Shown: positions 1 to 6,704 of the stretch, one piece after another
How positions within the stretch are numbered: the stretch's first letter is position 1
Layout of the letters: each line of letters starts with the position of its first letter
Assembly: GCA_963660435.1 (NCBI GenBank)
Contig: CAVKYI010000035.1
Location: forward strand, 1 to 20,075
Direction of reading: 5' to 3'
DNA length: 20,075 nt
Source of the DNA: Hallerella sp963660435
GTDB lineage: Bacteria; Fibrobacterota; Fibrobacteria; Fibrobacterales; Fibrobacteraceae
Made by a program: the position numbers and the translations under genes
Notes under the pieces: model-generated
Database searches by the model: none
What the model was told of the DNA's origin: nothing
The model's input: only the letters and a program-made list of their open reading frames with translations

Positions 1-39
1 AATAAGGAATTTTGGCTTTTTTCGGAAGAAACGGGAAAA

Positions 40-2040
40 TCACTCCGATTCCAAATTAGATAATTCGCGAAGAAGCCAGGCTTCGTCGTGAATTTCGATG
101 CCGAGCTTTCTTGCCTTTTCGAGCTTTGAACCGGCCGCTTCGCCGACAAGTACCCAGGACGTCTTCTTGCTCACCGAACTCGAAACCTTTCCGCCGTTGT
201 CCTCGATGAGCTTTTGCGCGGAACTCCGATCGAGCGTGGGGAGCGTACCCGTGAGAACGACCGTCTGTCCCAGAAAACGATCCTTGACCTCTCCCTTGAA
301 TTCCGTCGGGAGACCTGCATCGACAAGCCGTTTGACTTCGTCGCGATAGGATTCGTTGCGGAAAAAGTCATAGACGCTCTGGGCGATTCGTTCGCCGATA
401 TCCGGGATTTCGGCAAGTTCTTCGACGGTGGCGTTCTCGAGCCTTTCGAGCGTTCCGAAATGCCTTGCGAGAATGCGCGCCTTGGTGCGTCCGACGAATC
501 GGATGCCGATGGCGAAGAGAAAGTTTTCGAGACTTCTCCCCTTGCTCTTTTCGATAGCCGAAAGGACGTTCGTTGCGCTTTTTTTGCCAACGCGGTCAAG
601 GCTTTCGAGATCTTCCTGCTTTAAGCGGTAGAGGTCAGAAAGGTTTCCTATCCTGTGCGCATCGAGGAGTTCCGCGATGAGTGAGGGACCTAGGTTTTCG
701 ATGTTCATCGCTTCGCGGGAAACGAAATGTTCGAAGAGTCTCTGGACGCTGGCCTTGCAGTGAAGGTTTTCGCATCGCAGATCGACCTGTCCTTCGTTTT
801 TCACGAGCGGCGTTCCGCATACGGGGCAAAGTTTCGGCGCTTCTACAGGGAGCGTTCCTTCGGGACGTTTCGAGAGATCGACTTCGATTATCTTCGGGAT
901 GATTTCTCCGCCCTTTTCGACGCCGACCGTATCGCCAACGCGTATGCCCAGCCGTTCGATTTCGTCGAAGTTGTGCAGCGTCGCCCGCTTGACGGTCGTT
1001 CCGGCGAGACGCACCGGTTCAAGATTCGCTACGGGCGTGATGCGCCCTGTCCGCCCGACCTGGAAATCGATGGAAAGAACCTTCGCATAGGCGCGTTCCG
1101 CCTTGAACTTGTAGGCAAGCGCCCAGCGCGGGCTTTTGGCGGTCGTGCCCAGTTCGCGCTGGAGTTCCAGATCGTTCTGCTTGATGACCATGCCGTCGAT
1201 GGGGTAGGGGAGCGAGTCGCGTCCGGCGAGAATCTGGTCGGAAATCTTCATGATTTCCTCGGCGCTGTGGGCTATCCAGTATTCGTTTGTGTGAAAACCG
1301 TAATACTTGAGCGTTGCCAGGTTTTCGGAATGCTTCCTGTTTCCGATGTCCTCGGGAATATGGTAGGCGAAAAATCGCAGATTTCGCTTGGCGCATTCCT
1401 TCGGGTCCTTGAGCTTGAGCGTTCCCGATGCCGTGTTCCGCGGATTCTGGAATCCCTGGATGCCGCGTTCTTCGAGTTCGTCGTTCAAGAGTTCGAAAGT
1501 CCTGAATTCCATATAGACTTCGCCGCGAACCTCGAGAAATCCAGAAGGTGCGCCGGTTAGTTTATGAGGAACATCGTCGATCGTCTTCACGTTTGCCGTC
1601 ACGTCGTCACCGACAGAACCGTTTCCCCGCGTAGCGGCCTTTACGAGAATCCCGTTTTCGTAGGTGAGCGACATGCTGATGCCGTCTATCTTTCGCTCGC
1701 AGACCCATTCCTTGGCGCCTGGGACGCGTTCCGTCGCCTGTCGGATAAAGTCTTCGACCTCTTCCTTCGAGTAGGCGTTCGAAATGGAGAGCATCGGAAT
1801 CCGGTGCTCCACCTTGGCGAAGCCGTTGAGCTGGTCGTTTCCGATTTCCTGGGTGACCGAACTCGCCTTCCGCCATTCCGGGTGGGCACTTTCGAGCGCT
1901 TCGAGCTCCTTCACGCCAAAGTCGAAGTCCTGATCGCTCATCGGCGAGAAGCCTTCCCTGTAGTAGGATTCGCTTGCCGCCTTGAGCTGTTTCTGAAGTT
2001 CTTGGTAACGGGTATAGTCGCTTAAATCTTTTTGGCTCAT
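40..2040 (-). CDS. ligA: NAD-dependent DNA ligase LigA
   Basis: This enzyme seals nicks in duplex DNA using NAD+ during replication and repair in the cytoplasm. The 666-aa product has the usual family length and full domain order: an N-terminal Ia region (about 1-65), the adenylation domain with the nucleotidyl-lysine motif K117-I-D119-G120, an OB fold (about 315-400), a four-cysteine zinc finger (C405, C408, C423, C428), helix-hairpin-helix repeats (about 440-570) and a C-terminal BRCT domain (about 588-666, starting near LGQTVVLTGTLP). No key residue is missing. The ATG at 2040 begins MSQKDLSDY, directly before the Ia region. There is no clear Shine-Dalgarno sequence, but a TATCTA hexamer (2052-2057, minus strand) lies 11 bases upstream of the start, so the leader may be very short. 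The gene stands alone and is divergent from the lipoprotein gene at 2341. Family assignment is essentially certain. Confidence 0.98.
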   Translation of the reverse strand: MSQKDLSDYTRYQELQKQLKAASESYYREGFSPMSDQDFDFGVKELEALESAHPEWRKASSVTQEIGNDQLNGFAKVEHRIPMLSISNAYSKEEVEDFIRQATERVPGAKEWVCERKIDGISMSLTYENGILVKAATRGNGSVGDDVTANVKTIDDVPHKLTGAPSGFLEVRGEVYMEFRTFELLNDELEERGIQGFQNPRNTASGTLKLKDPKECAKRNLRFFAYHIPEDIGNRKHSENLATLKYYGFHTNEYWIAHSAEEIMKISDQILAGRDSLPYPIDGMVIKQNDLELQRELGTTAKSPRWALAYKFKAERAYAKVLSIDFQVGRTGRITPVANLEPVRLAGTTVKRATLHNFDEIERLGIRVGDTVGVEKGGEIIPKIIEVDLSKRPEGTLPVEAPKLCPVCGTPLVKNEGQVDLRCENLHCKASVQRLFEHFVSREAMNIENLGPSLIAELLDAHRIGNLSDLYRLKQEDLESLDRVGKKSATNVLSAIEKSKGRSLENFLFAIGIRFVGRTKARILARHFGTLERLENATVEELAEIPDIGERIAQSVYDFFRNESYRDEVKRLVDAGLPTEFKGEVKDRFLGQTVVLTGTLPTLDRSSAQKLIEDNGGKVSSSVSKKTSWVLVGEAAGSKLEKARKLGIEIHDEAWLLRELSNLESE

Positions 2041-2119
2041 GCGATTAAAGTTAGATAATCAGAGCTTAGTCGAGAGAACTTGGAGCTTAGAGTCGCCAAG
2101 CGGTCCGCTTCTATTCTCT

Positions 2120-2234
2120 GTCATTCTGGAAGGGCCAAAGGCCCTGATAGAATCCATTCCGAGCATTTCTTTTGAAATGGATCCTACCTGCCTGGCGACA
2201 GACAGGTCGGTCGCCATGCTCCCTCCAGGATGAC
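2120..2234. repeat. Intergenic repeat element with GTCATTCTGGA/TCCAGGATGAC ends, left copy
   Basis: This noncoding element opens with GTCATTCTGGA (2120-2130) and closes with TCCAGGATGAC (2224-2234), which are inverted repeats with one mismatch. Inside is an imperfect palindrome, ACCTGCCTG..CAGACAGGT (2186-2207), next to GGATCCT. The reverse complement of 19778-19903 has the same parts in the same order, and 2179-2234 aligns closely with 19778-19834 reversed. It lies between the divergent ligA and lipoprotein genes. A short perfect inverted repeat, AAGCGGTCCGCTT (2098-2110), lies just outside. No open frame in it looks like a real gene. I read it as a dispersed REP-like or MITE-like sequence; its function is unknown. 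Confidence 0.75.
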
Positions 2235-2289
2235 TGTTTATCGTGCAAAGCTTTGCAGAACGCTTAGCGAACACTCAACACTCCACATT
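2225..2289. repeat. Left arm of a long inverted-repeat pair (partner 19676-19741)
   Basis: These 65 bases, starting CCAGGATGACTGTTTATCG and containing CGCTTAGCGAACACTC and CTCCACATT, match the reverse complement of 19676-19741 over their whole length. Blocks of 19 and 16 bases are identical. The arm overlaps the end of the repeat element and runs up to the likely promoter of the lipoprotein gene. It also contains a perfect 12-bp palindrome, GCAAAGCTTTGC (2245-2256), which the partner copy lacks. Confidence 0.8.
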
Positions 2290-2293
2290 TATG

Positions 2294-2335
2294 TATATTG
2301 TCATTATCGAAAAGACCCTGTCGGGTCAAAGGAAG
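2294..2335 (+). promoter_or_regulatory. Leader of the LPP20-like gene: -10-like box, small hairpin and Shine-Dalgarno
   Basis: A TATATT hexamer (2294-2299) could be a -10 element; I see no convincing -35 at standard spacing. A 5-bp stem with a 4-base loop, GACCC-TGTC-GGGTC (2314-2327), ends directly against AAAGGAAG (2328-2335), a good ribosome binding site 5 bases before the ATG at 2341. This is one of the few clear Shine-Dalgarno sequences in the window, and it fixes the start. The hairpin could modulate ribosome access, but it is short and may be incidental. Confidence 0.45.
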
Positions 2336-2340
2336 TCATT

Positions 2341-2922
2341 ATGAACCGTAAAATGTTTGTCGTGGGGGCGCTCCTTTGCGCCATGGGATTCACCGGCTGC
2401 GCAAGTTCCGCGCAGAAGGCTTCCGACGGCGGATTCCAGACGGTGGAAACTCCGGCGACGCAGCTCGAAAAATACAAGGCGGAACTGTCCGAAAAGGACA
2501 TAGCCGCATCCATCGGAATGGCCGTTTCGAACGACGAGATGGTCGCGAGAACCCAGGCGGCGGACGAGGCCCGTGCGGCTCTCGCCGTGGCGACAAAAAC
2601 CCAGGTGAACCGCTACAAGGAACAATACGGCAAGAACGTCGATGGAAAGGCGCTCAAGATCTGGGAAGAAAAGGCGAACGAATACACGGAGCAGGAACTG
2701 GTCGGGGCGAACGTCCTCCGCACGATTACGCAGTATAACGCCGAAAGCGGTCAATACAAGATTTACGTCCTTGTCGCGATGGACCCGGCGAAGCTGGCGG
2801 AATCGCTGAAAAGGGCCGCCGAGGAAAACAAGGAATTCATGCTCCGCGCCGAAAGCGCCGACATGCAGAAGCGCATGAACGAAGCCGCGGCAAGGTACAG
2901 GGAAGAACTCCAGAAAAAGTAA
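2341..2922 (+). CDS. LPP20-like lipoprotein
   Basis: This is a 193-aa predicted lipoprotein exported through Sec and anchored by a lipidated cysteine. The N-terminus MNRKMFVVGALLCAMGFTGC has a basic n-region, a hydrophobic stretch and a lipobox ending at C20, so the mature protein starts at C20. A serine/alanine-rich linker follows. The body (about 50-155) has an alanine-rich helix (AADEARAALA, 74-82) and a strand-like IYVLVAMDP segment, the pattern of LPP20-type lipoproteins. The C-terminal 40 residues form a charged, probably coiled-coil helix. The start at 2341 is favoured over an in-frame ATG at 2230 by the ribosome binding site at 2328-2335 and by the signal peptide. It is the only plus-strand gene, is monocistronic and ends at a strong terminator. 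The family call is moderate, and the molecular function is unknown. Confidence 0.85.
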   Translation: MNRKMFVVGALLCAMGFTGCASSAQKASDGGFQTVETPATQLEKYKAELSEKDIAASIGMAVSNDEMVARTQAADEARAALAVATKTQVNRYKEQYGKNVDGKALKIWEEKANEYTEQELVGANVLRTITQYNAESGQYKIYVLVAMDPAKLAESLKRAAEENKEFMLRAESADMQKRMNEAAARYREELQKK

Positions 2923-2941
2923 TCTCGAAGCCTTGGTCCAG

Positions 2942-2970
2942 AAAGCGGTTTCGCGCGCGAAGCCGCTTTT
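2942..2970 (+). terminator. Rho-independent terminator after the lipoprotein gene
   Basis: About 20 bases after the stop is a near-perfect inverted repeat, AAAGCGGTTTCGC / GCGAAGCCGCTTT, with one G-T mismatch, followed by TTCGCTTTT. The stem is long and GC-rich. It may also serve the converging fic gene (minus strand, ending at 3010), though the T-run is weaker in that direction. Confidence 0.8.
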
Positions 2971-3000
2971 CGCTTTTCCCGGGAATCGCTAGAGGAGACC

Positions 3001-3011
3001 TTAGGTGACCT
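3001..3011. repeat. TTAGGTGACCT motif at the 3' end of fic
   Basis: This motif overlaps the fic stop codon. Its AGGTGACCT core (3003-3011) recurs inverted at 4147-4155 and directly at 4301-4309, so the Fic gene lies between inverted copies. The outer match to the 4147 copy needs a 2-base gap, so it may be coincidence. Confidence 0.35.
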
Positions 3012-4092
3012 ACAGCAGCTCGATCAGGTCGTAAAAATAATACAGGTTCCCGCGCTTTCTGTTGTCGGCGAATACGATATTGCTCGCCGTCAGCCTGTCT
3101 AGGAGGCGGTTGACCGTGGTATTGGAAAGCCCCGTTTCCCGTTCGATGGTGCGGCTGTTCAGAATCGGATTCTTGAAAAAGCAGCTGAAAACCTGCCTCA
3201 GCAGGCGCGAAGAGGATATCGTCGAAACCTTTTTCAGGCTGGACTCGTAAAGCTCCTCGATCTTTTGGACGTTGCCCTCGTACTTGACGCACTGTCTATC
3301 CACGATTCCCAGAAAGAACCGGATCCATTCGTTCCAGGCTCCGTTCGTCCGGATGTCGTTCAGCATCTTGTAGTAGCGGAATTTTTCCTTTTCGATCGCT
3401 TCGCTCAAGAATAGCCATGGCATTTCGATTTCCTGCGTCTTGAAGAGAAACAGAGGAATCAGCATGCGGCCTAGACGACCGTTGCCGTCTGCAAAGGGAT
3501 GGATCGTTTCGAACTGCGCATGGATAACCGCCGCGTTTACCAGATTTCGCTCGCCGGATGTCGGCTTGTTCATGAAGGAAACCAGATTGTCCATAAGAGG
3601 CTTCACGCATCTTGCTTCCGGTGGCACAAAGGTGATTTCCCTGGAATTCTCGTTTTGTATGAAGTTTTGCTCGTGCCTGTAGCATCCGATGGAATCCGTC
3701 GTCCGGTGGACATTGCCGCCTAGAAGAATTCTGTGCATTTCCTGGAGCATTTCTTCGGTAAACGCTTCCGTGCGCATCAGGTAATCGCGCCCGTATCGCG
3801 TGGCTGCGGAATAGTTACGGACTTCGTTGACATCCTTGTCCGAGTTGTCTTCGAGTGTTGTCTTTTCTAGAGAACTTTCTAGAGAAGTGTGCGTACCTTC
3901 CATCCGGCTTGAATGCAGGCTTTCCTTTATGTACATTGACGCCATGCAAGATTCCCTGGCAATCGATCGCTTTAAAACGGTCGAATATACCTTGAGACGG
4001 GACACGGAATCGACCAGCTCGTCGATGAAAGTGGACTTGTCGATAGAATCAAAAGCGATTTCGATGTTTTCTGCGTTAAAGGGTTTTAGCAT
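3010..4092 (-). CDS. Fic family protein (class II, autoinhibited, with C-terminal winged helix)
   Basis: This is a probable AMP-transferase that modifies target protein hydroxyls with AMP from ATP. The 360-aa product has a Fic_N-type region (about 5-80) containing the inhibitory-helix motif S61-SRM-E65-G66, which in class II Fic proteins blocks the ATP site in cis. The Fic core (about 110-260) carries an intact catalytic loop, H198-PFADGNGRLGR209, with the catalytic His, the metal-binding Asp202 and both phosphate-binding arginines. A C-terminal winged helix-turn-helix (about 295-360) resembles the layout of SoFic-like proteins. The targets cannot be inferred. The gene is alone, with no antitoxin partner, as expected when inhibition is intramolecular. 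The gene and its upstream region are noticeably more A+T-rich than the neighbouring genes and associated with AGGTGACCT repeats, which hints at acquisition. Family call is very secure. Confidence 0.95.
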   Translation of the reverse strand: MLKPFNAENIEIAFDSIDKSTFIDELVDSVSRLKVYSTVLKRSIARESCMASMYIKESLHSSRMEGTHTSLESSLEKTTLEDNSDKDVNEVRNYSAATRYGRDYLMRTEAFTEEMLQEMHRILLGGNVHRTTDSIGCYRHEQNFIQNENSREITFVPPEARCVKPLMDNLVSFMNKPTSGERNLVNAAVIHAQFETIHPFADGNGRLGRMLIPLFLFKTQEIEMPWLFLSEAIEKEKFRYYKMLNDIRTNGAWNEWIRFFLGIVDRQCVKYEGNVQKIEELYESSLKKVSTISSSRLLRQVFSCFFKNPILNSRTIERETGLSNTTVNRLLDRLTASNIVFADNRKRGNLYYFYDLIELL

Positions 4093-4102
4093 GATGGAAA
4101 TA

Positions 4103-4132
4103 AATATATCTAAAATTGTTTACAGAAAACAA
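4103..4132 (-). promoter_or_regulatory. Possible fic promoter
   Basis: On the minus strand TTGTTT (4127-4132) and TATATT (4103-4108) are separated by 18 bases, close to sigma-70 spacing. The -10-like box ends 10 bases before the ATG at 4092, so the transcript leader would be only a few bases. No Shine-Dalgarno is visible. The region is A+T-rich, so a chance match is possible. Confidence 0.35.
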
Positions 4133-4146
4133 GGGCGCATTTGTTT

Positions 4147-4327
4147 AGGTCACCTCTAAAAATTGCTTTGGTTAAGAAAATTTGAATGAGACCAAGCGAA
4201 GGCAGGAATGAAAAGTGGCGAATACTGGATGTATTTGCCTCTTTGAATGACGAACCAGCGCGAAGCGTCGCAACCAAATTTTTGAAAATTGAATTTTTAG
4301 AGGTGACCTTTGGTTAGGAAAATTTGA
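4147..4327. repeat. Perfect 18-bp inverted repeat plus 20-bp direct repeat upstream of fic (MITE-like)
   Basis: AGGTCACCTCTAAAAATT (4147-4164) is the exact reverse complement of 4292-4309. The arms are 127 bases apart and enclose no credible gene. A second repeat is superimposed: CTTTGGTTARGAAAATTTGA occurs at 4166-4185 and 4308-4327 with one mismatch. The flanking TTTGTTTAGG (4140-4149) and TTTGGTTAGG (4309-4318) are also nearly identical. The enclosed sequence holds a small inverted repeat, AATAC-TGGAT-GTATT (4221-4235). The loop is too long for a terminator. A small non-autonomous mobile element or the scar of one is the simplest reading. Confidence 0.65.
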
Positions 4328-4360
4328 CTCTCCGCATTCCGCTCTAGACGATCGTTTCGC

Positions 4361-6655
4361 CTAAAGCGGGTACGCGCAACAGCGGAACGAAATGGACGGG
4401 TCGGTGTAGAACGCTGCCGCGCCGCGGTAGGAGGTTGTTCCCCCTGTAAGGAAGACGGCTTCGACGCGGCTCGGTTCGTAGTCCAGATTTCCGGCGAGGG
4501 ACTTGAGCCAGGACTCTCCGCCCTTCCTGTATTCGGAAAGGGGAGCGTAGTCTTCTCCAAGCGAATCGCCAGACGGAGAAGATACCTTGAAAAACTGGAT
4601 GGAATCCTTGAAATCCTTGACCGTCAGAATTCTGTAGAGGGTGCGAGACGTGTCCTTTGCGAGGCTCGTATCGACCTTGGAACCTTCGCGGTAGAGATAG
4701 ACCGTATCTTGCGTGTAGGCTACCCGCGTGCGGTTCGGGATAAAGTAAGTGGTGCACTTGGATAGCGATTCGCGGGATTCGCCCGTGTAATAGACATAGC
4801 TCGATCCGCGGAGGAGCTGCAGAAGGGTGTCCGGTCCCGTGACCCATTCCTGGAATCCGCCGGAAAGGTTTCGGATGCCGTCCGGGCTTGCGCAGAGCTT
4901 GTCGCGTCTGGAAATGTCCGTAGCCGAAGTGGAGTCGTCCGTTCCGACGCCGCAGTTCCTGTAGAGAAATTCCGCCGCGGAAAAGTCGGATTCCTCGATG
5001 ACCCCGTAAGAGGATCTTCCCTGGGCGAGGCATGCCGCTTTCCAGTCTTGCGACTTGCAGAGCGAAACTTGAAATCCCGATGCGGAGATGGCTTCGCAGG
5101 CGGCGACCGCTTCGCTGTAGAGAACGTTATGCGCAAAGGACGAGTCTTCGTTCATATGCTCGAATCTTTCGATGCAGAAGCGCGTCGAATCGTTTGTGCG
5201 GACAGGGACGAATCCTTCGGGACAGTCGAGATCCGCTTCCGGTCCTTTCGAGACTGCCAGCGTATCGACCAGGGCCTTCGAATAGTATCCCGACGAGTCG
5301 ATGGCGCGAATCCTCAGGATGAGCGTGTCGCCGGGAACAATCCAGCGGATCGTATCGACGACAAATCCGCCGGTCGCGGAAACAACCATCGAATCGCCGT
5401 CCTTTCTGTAGGATGTCCGGTACCTTTCTTCCGAAGCGCCTCCGGCTCCTGTCGCCTTTTCCCAGGAACTTCCGTTCCAGGTTTCCACGTCGTAGCTCTT
5501 GACGTTTCGGTAGCAAAATCCTTCGAAGCAGTTGCCCGGAATGTGGATGACCGAGTCCGCCGTGATGCCGCTCGAATCGGAAAGCGGATCCACGCTGCGC
5601 GGCCAGTAGATGAAGACTCGGTTCGAATCGAGGGAGACCATTGCCGGATCCGCCGTGTCGGGTCTTGCCCAGAGCGCGCTTCCCATGAGCGGCGCTATCC
5701 GGTCCGTCGTCATGAAGAGCTGGTTCGTTTCCACGGAGCCTGTCCCGGAGACGTTTCCCGCCGAATCCCACGCGATGATTCCTATCGTGTAGTTGCTTTC
5801 CGGGTAAAGCCCTTCCACAATCATGCGGTAACGGTTTGCGCTGTCCGAAGAAAAGTCGAAGCCCTTTCCGTCGATGACCGCGATTCTCAGGTAGTTCCTG
5901 TCGCGCGAGGATGTCGTGTCTATCCAGAGCGAGTCGCTCGTGTAGCGGAAGCGGTGGTGCCTGAGCCAGAAGTCCTTGCCTGTCGAATCCGTATTGCCGT
6001 CGTGGAGAATCTTGACCTTGGCGTTCCGGATGTCCTGGCTGGAATCCTCGGCCCAGAGAAGGATATTGTAGCCCGCTATTTTTCCGGAGAGGCTTTCGGG
6101 GGCGTAGTAGTCGTATTGGTCGGTGGGTCGCGCCCAGTCGATGGCCACTCCCGTTGTCCAAGAGGAATCGGTTATCGTGACAAGCGCGGGCGAAATGTCG
6201 TCTCCGAAGTGGACGTAGATGTGCTGTACGTCTCCCGATTCGTCACCGTCTCCGTATTCGCTCCAGATGGCGATGGCGAGGCTGTCCCTTTGGAGGTATT
6301 CGGCGACATGTTCGGTCAGGTCGAGCGTGTCGTAGAGAACTTCCGGATTTTCGAAGGGAATCTTGATGGACTTTTCCGTCGCGCCGCTTGGCACTTTCTT
6401 CGTGGAATCGCCGACGACGAGCGTGTCTATCCAGACATGAAAGCGGAGAAGGTTCTTCGTTTCGATGGGAATGCGCCAGCGCATCCGGTAGCAGGAAGAC
6501 GTCGTGTCGTCCCTGGAAGCGCAACCGCGGAGAATGGAAAGATCCTGGACGGCGCGTTCAAAGCGATAGTCGTCGCCGTTCGAAGTATCGGAACAGGCAA
6601 GAAGAAACGCTACGGCGAAAAGCGATAGAAGTCCGCGGAAAATCTTCATCGGCAT
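4361..6655 (-). CDS. Large lipoprotein with Fn3-like regions and an FGE/sulfatase-modifying-like C-terminal domain
   Basis: This is a 764-aa predicted surface or periplasmic lipoprotein. The signal peptide ends in the lipobox L18-L-A-C21. Residues about 155-315 and 320-470 look like fibronectin type III modules; the first ends near IIAWDSAGNVSG. From about 478 the pattern CPEGFVPV..RFCIERFE, the cysteine-rich ACEAISASGFQVSLCKSQDW segment, GGFQEWVTG and LLRGSSY matches formylglycine-generating enzyme (SUMF1/FGE-sulfatase) folds, and the protein ends FRCCAYPL, the usual final strand. About 110 residues (645-755) separate the last two parts, so the fold seems interrupted. Such domains are often non-catalytic binding modules, so enzymatic activity is not claimed. 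The second ATG (6649, MKIFRGLL) may be the true start, because a -10-like TATCTT lies at 6658-6663. Substrate or role is unknown. Confidence 0.85.
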   Translation of the reverse strand: MPMKIFRGLLSLFAVAFLLACSDTSNGDDYRFERAVQDLSILRGCASRDDTTSSCYRMRWRIPIETKNLLRFHVWIDTLVVGDSTKKVPSGATEKSIKIPFENPEVLYDTLDLTEHVAEYLQRDSLAIAIWSEYGDGDESGDVQHIYVHFGDDISPALVTITDSSWTTGVAIDWARPTDQYDYYAPESLSGKIAGYNILLWAEDSSQDIRNAKVKILHDGNTDSTGKDFWLRHHRFRYTSDSLWIDTTSSRDRNYLRIAVIDGKGFDFSSDSANRYRMIVEGLYPESNYTIGIIAWDSAGNVSGTGSVETNQLFMTTDRIAPLMGSALWARPDTADPAMVSLDSNRVFIYWPRSVDPLSDSSGITADSVIHIPGNCFEGFCYRNVKSYDVETWNGSSWEKATGAGGASEERYRTSYRKDGDSMVVSATGGFVVDTIRWIVPGDTLILRIRAIDSSGYYSKALVDTLAVSKGPEADLDCPEGFVPVRTNDSTRFCIERFEHMNEDSSFAHNVLYSEAVAACEAISASGFQVSLCKSQDWKAACLAQGRSSYGVIEESDFSAAEFLYRNCGVGTDDSTSATDISRRDKLCASPDGIRNLSGGFQEWVTGPDTLLQLLRGSSYVYYTGESRESLSKCTTYFIPNRTRVAYTQDTVYLYREGSKVDTSLAKDTSRTLYRILTVKDFKDSIQFFKVSSPSGDSLGEDYAPLSEYRKGGESWLKSLAGNLDYEPSRVEAVFLTGGTTSYRGAAAFYTDPSISFRCCAYPL

Positions 6656-6657
6656 CT

Positions 6658-6663
6658 AAGATA
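6658..6663 (-). promoter_or_regulatory. Possible -10 element of the large lipoprotein gene
   Basis: Minus-strand TATCTT ends 2 bases before the first ATG (6655) and 8 before the second (6649). If it is used, transcription would begin around 6651, past the first ATG. This favours the second ATG and a leaderless mRNA. No ribosome binding site is visible. This is inference from position only. Confidence 0.3.
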
Positions 6664-6673
6664 CAAAAATTTT

Positions 6674-6696
6674 GCCCGGAATCGAAAATCCCGGGC
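6674..6696 (-). terminator. Probable terminator of the nuo operon
   Basis: Nine bases past the nuoN stop, the minus strand reads GCCCGG-GATTTTCGATT-CCGGGC. This is a 6-bp GC stem with possible inner pairing, followed by AAAATTTTTG. The T-run starts four bases after the stem, so the terminator looks moderate, not strong. The hairpin also lies just upstream of the next gene's start, so that gene needs its own promoter or readthrough. Confidence 0.55.
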
Positions 6697-6704
6697 GGAA
6701 AGGG

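Noticed and set aside
2230..2340. An upstream in-frame ATG for the LPP20-like lipoprotein
   Set aside because: It lies in the repeat and would bury the signal peptide. The ATG at 2341 has a good ribosome binding site and a canonical lipobox.
4147..4309. A terminator formed by the 18-bp inverted repeat
   Set aside because: The 127-base loop and lack of a T-run make an intrinsic terminator unlikely.
5048..6628. A 526-codon plus-strand open frame opposite the large lipoprotein
   Set aside because: Its translation is rich in Arg, Val and Asp without motifs, and it mirrors codon usage of the minus-strand gene, which has a signal peptide and domains.
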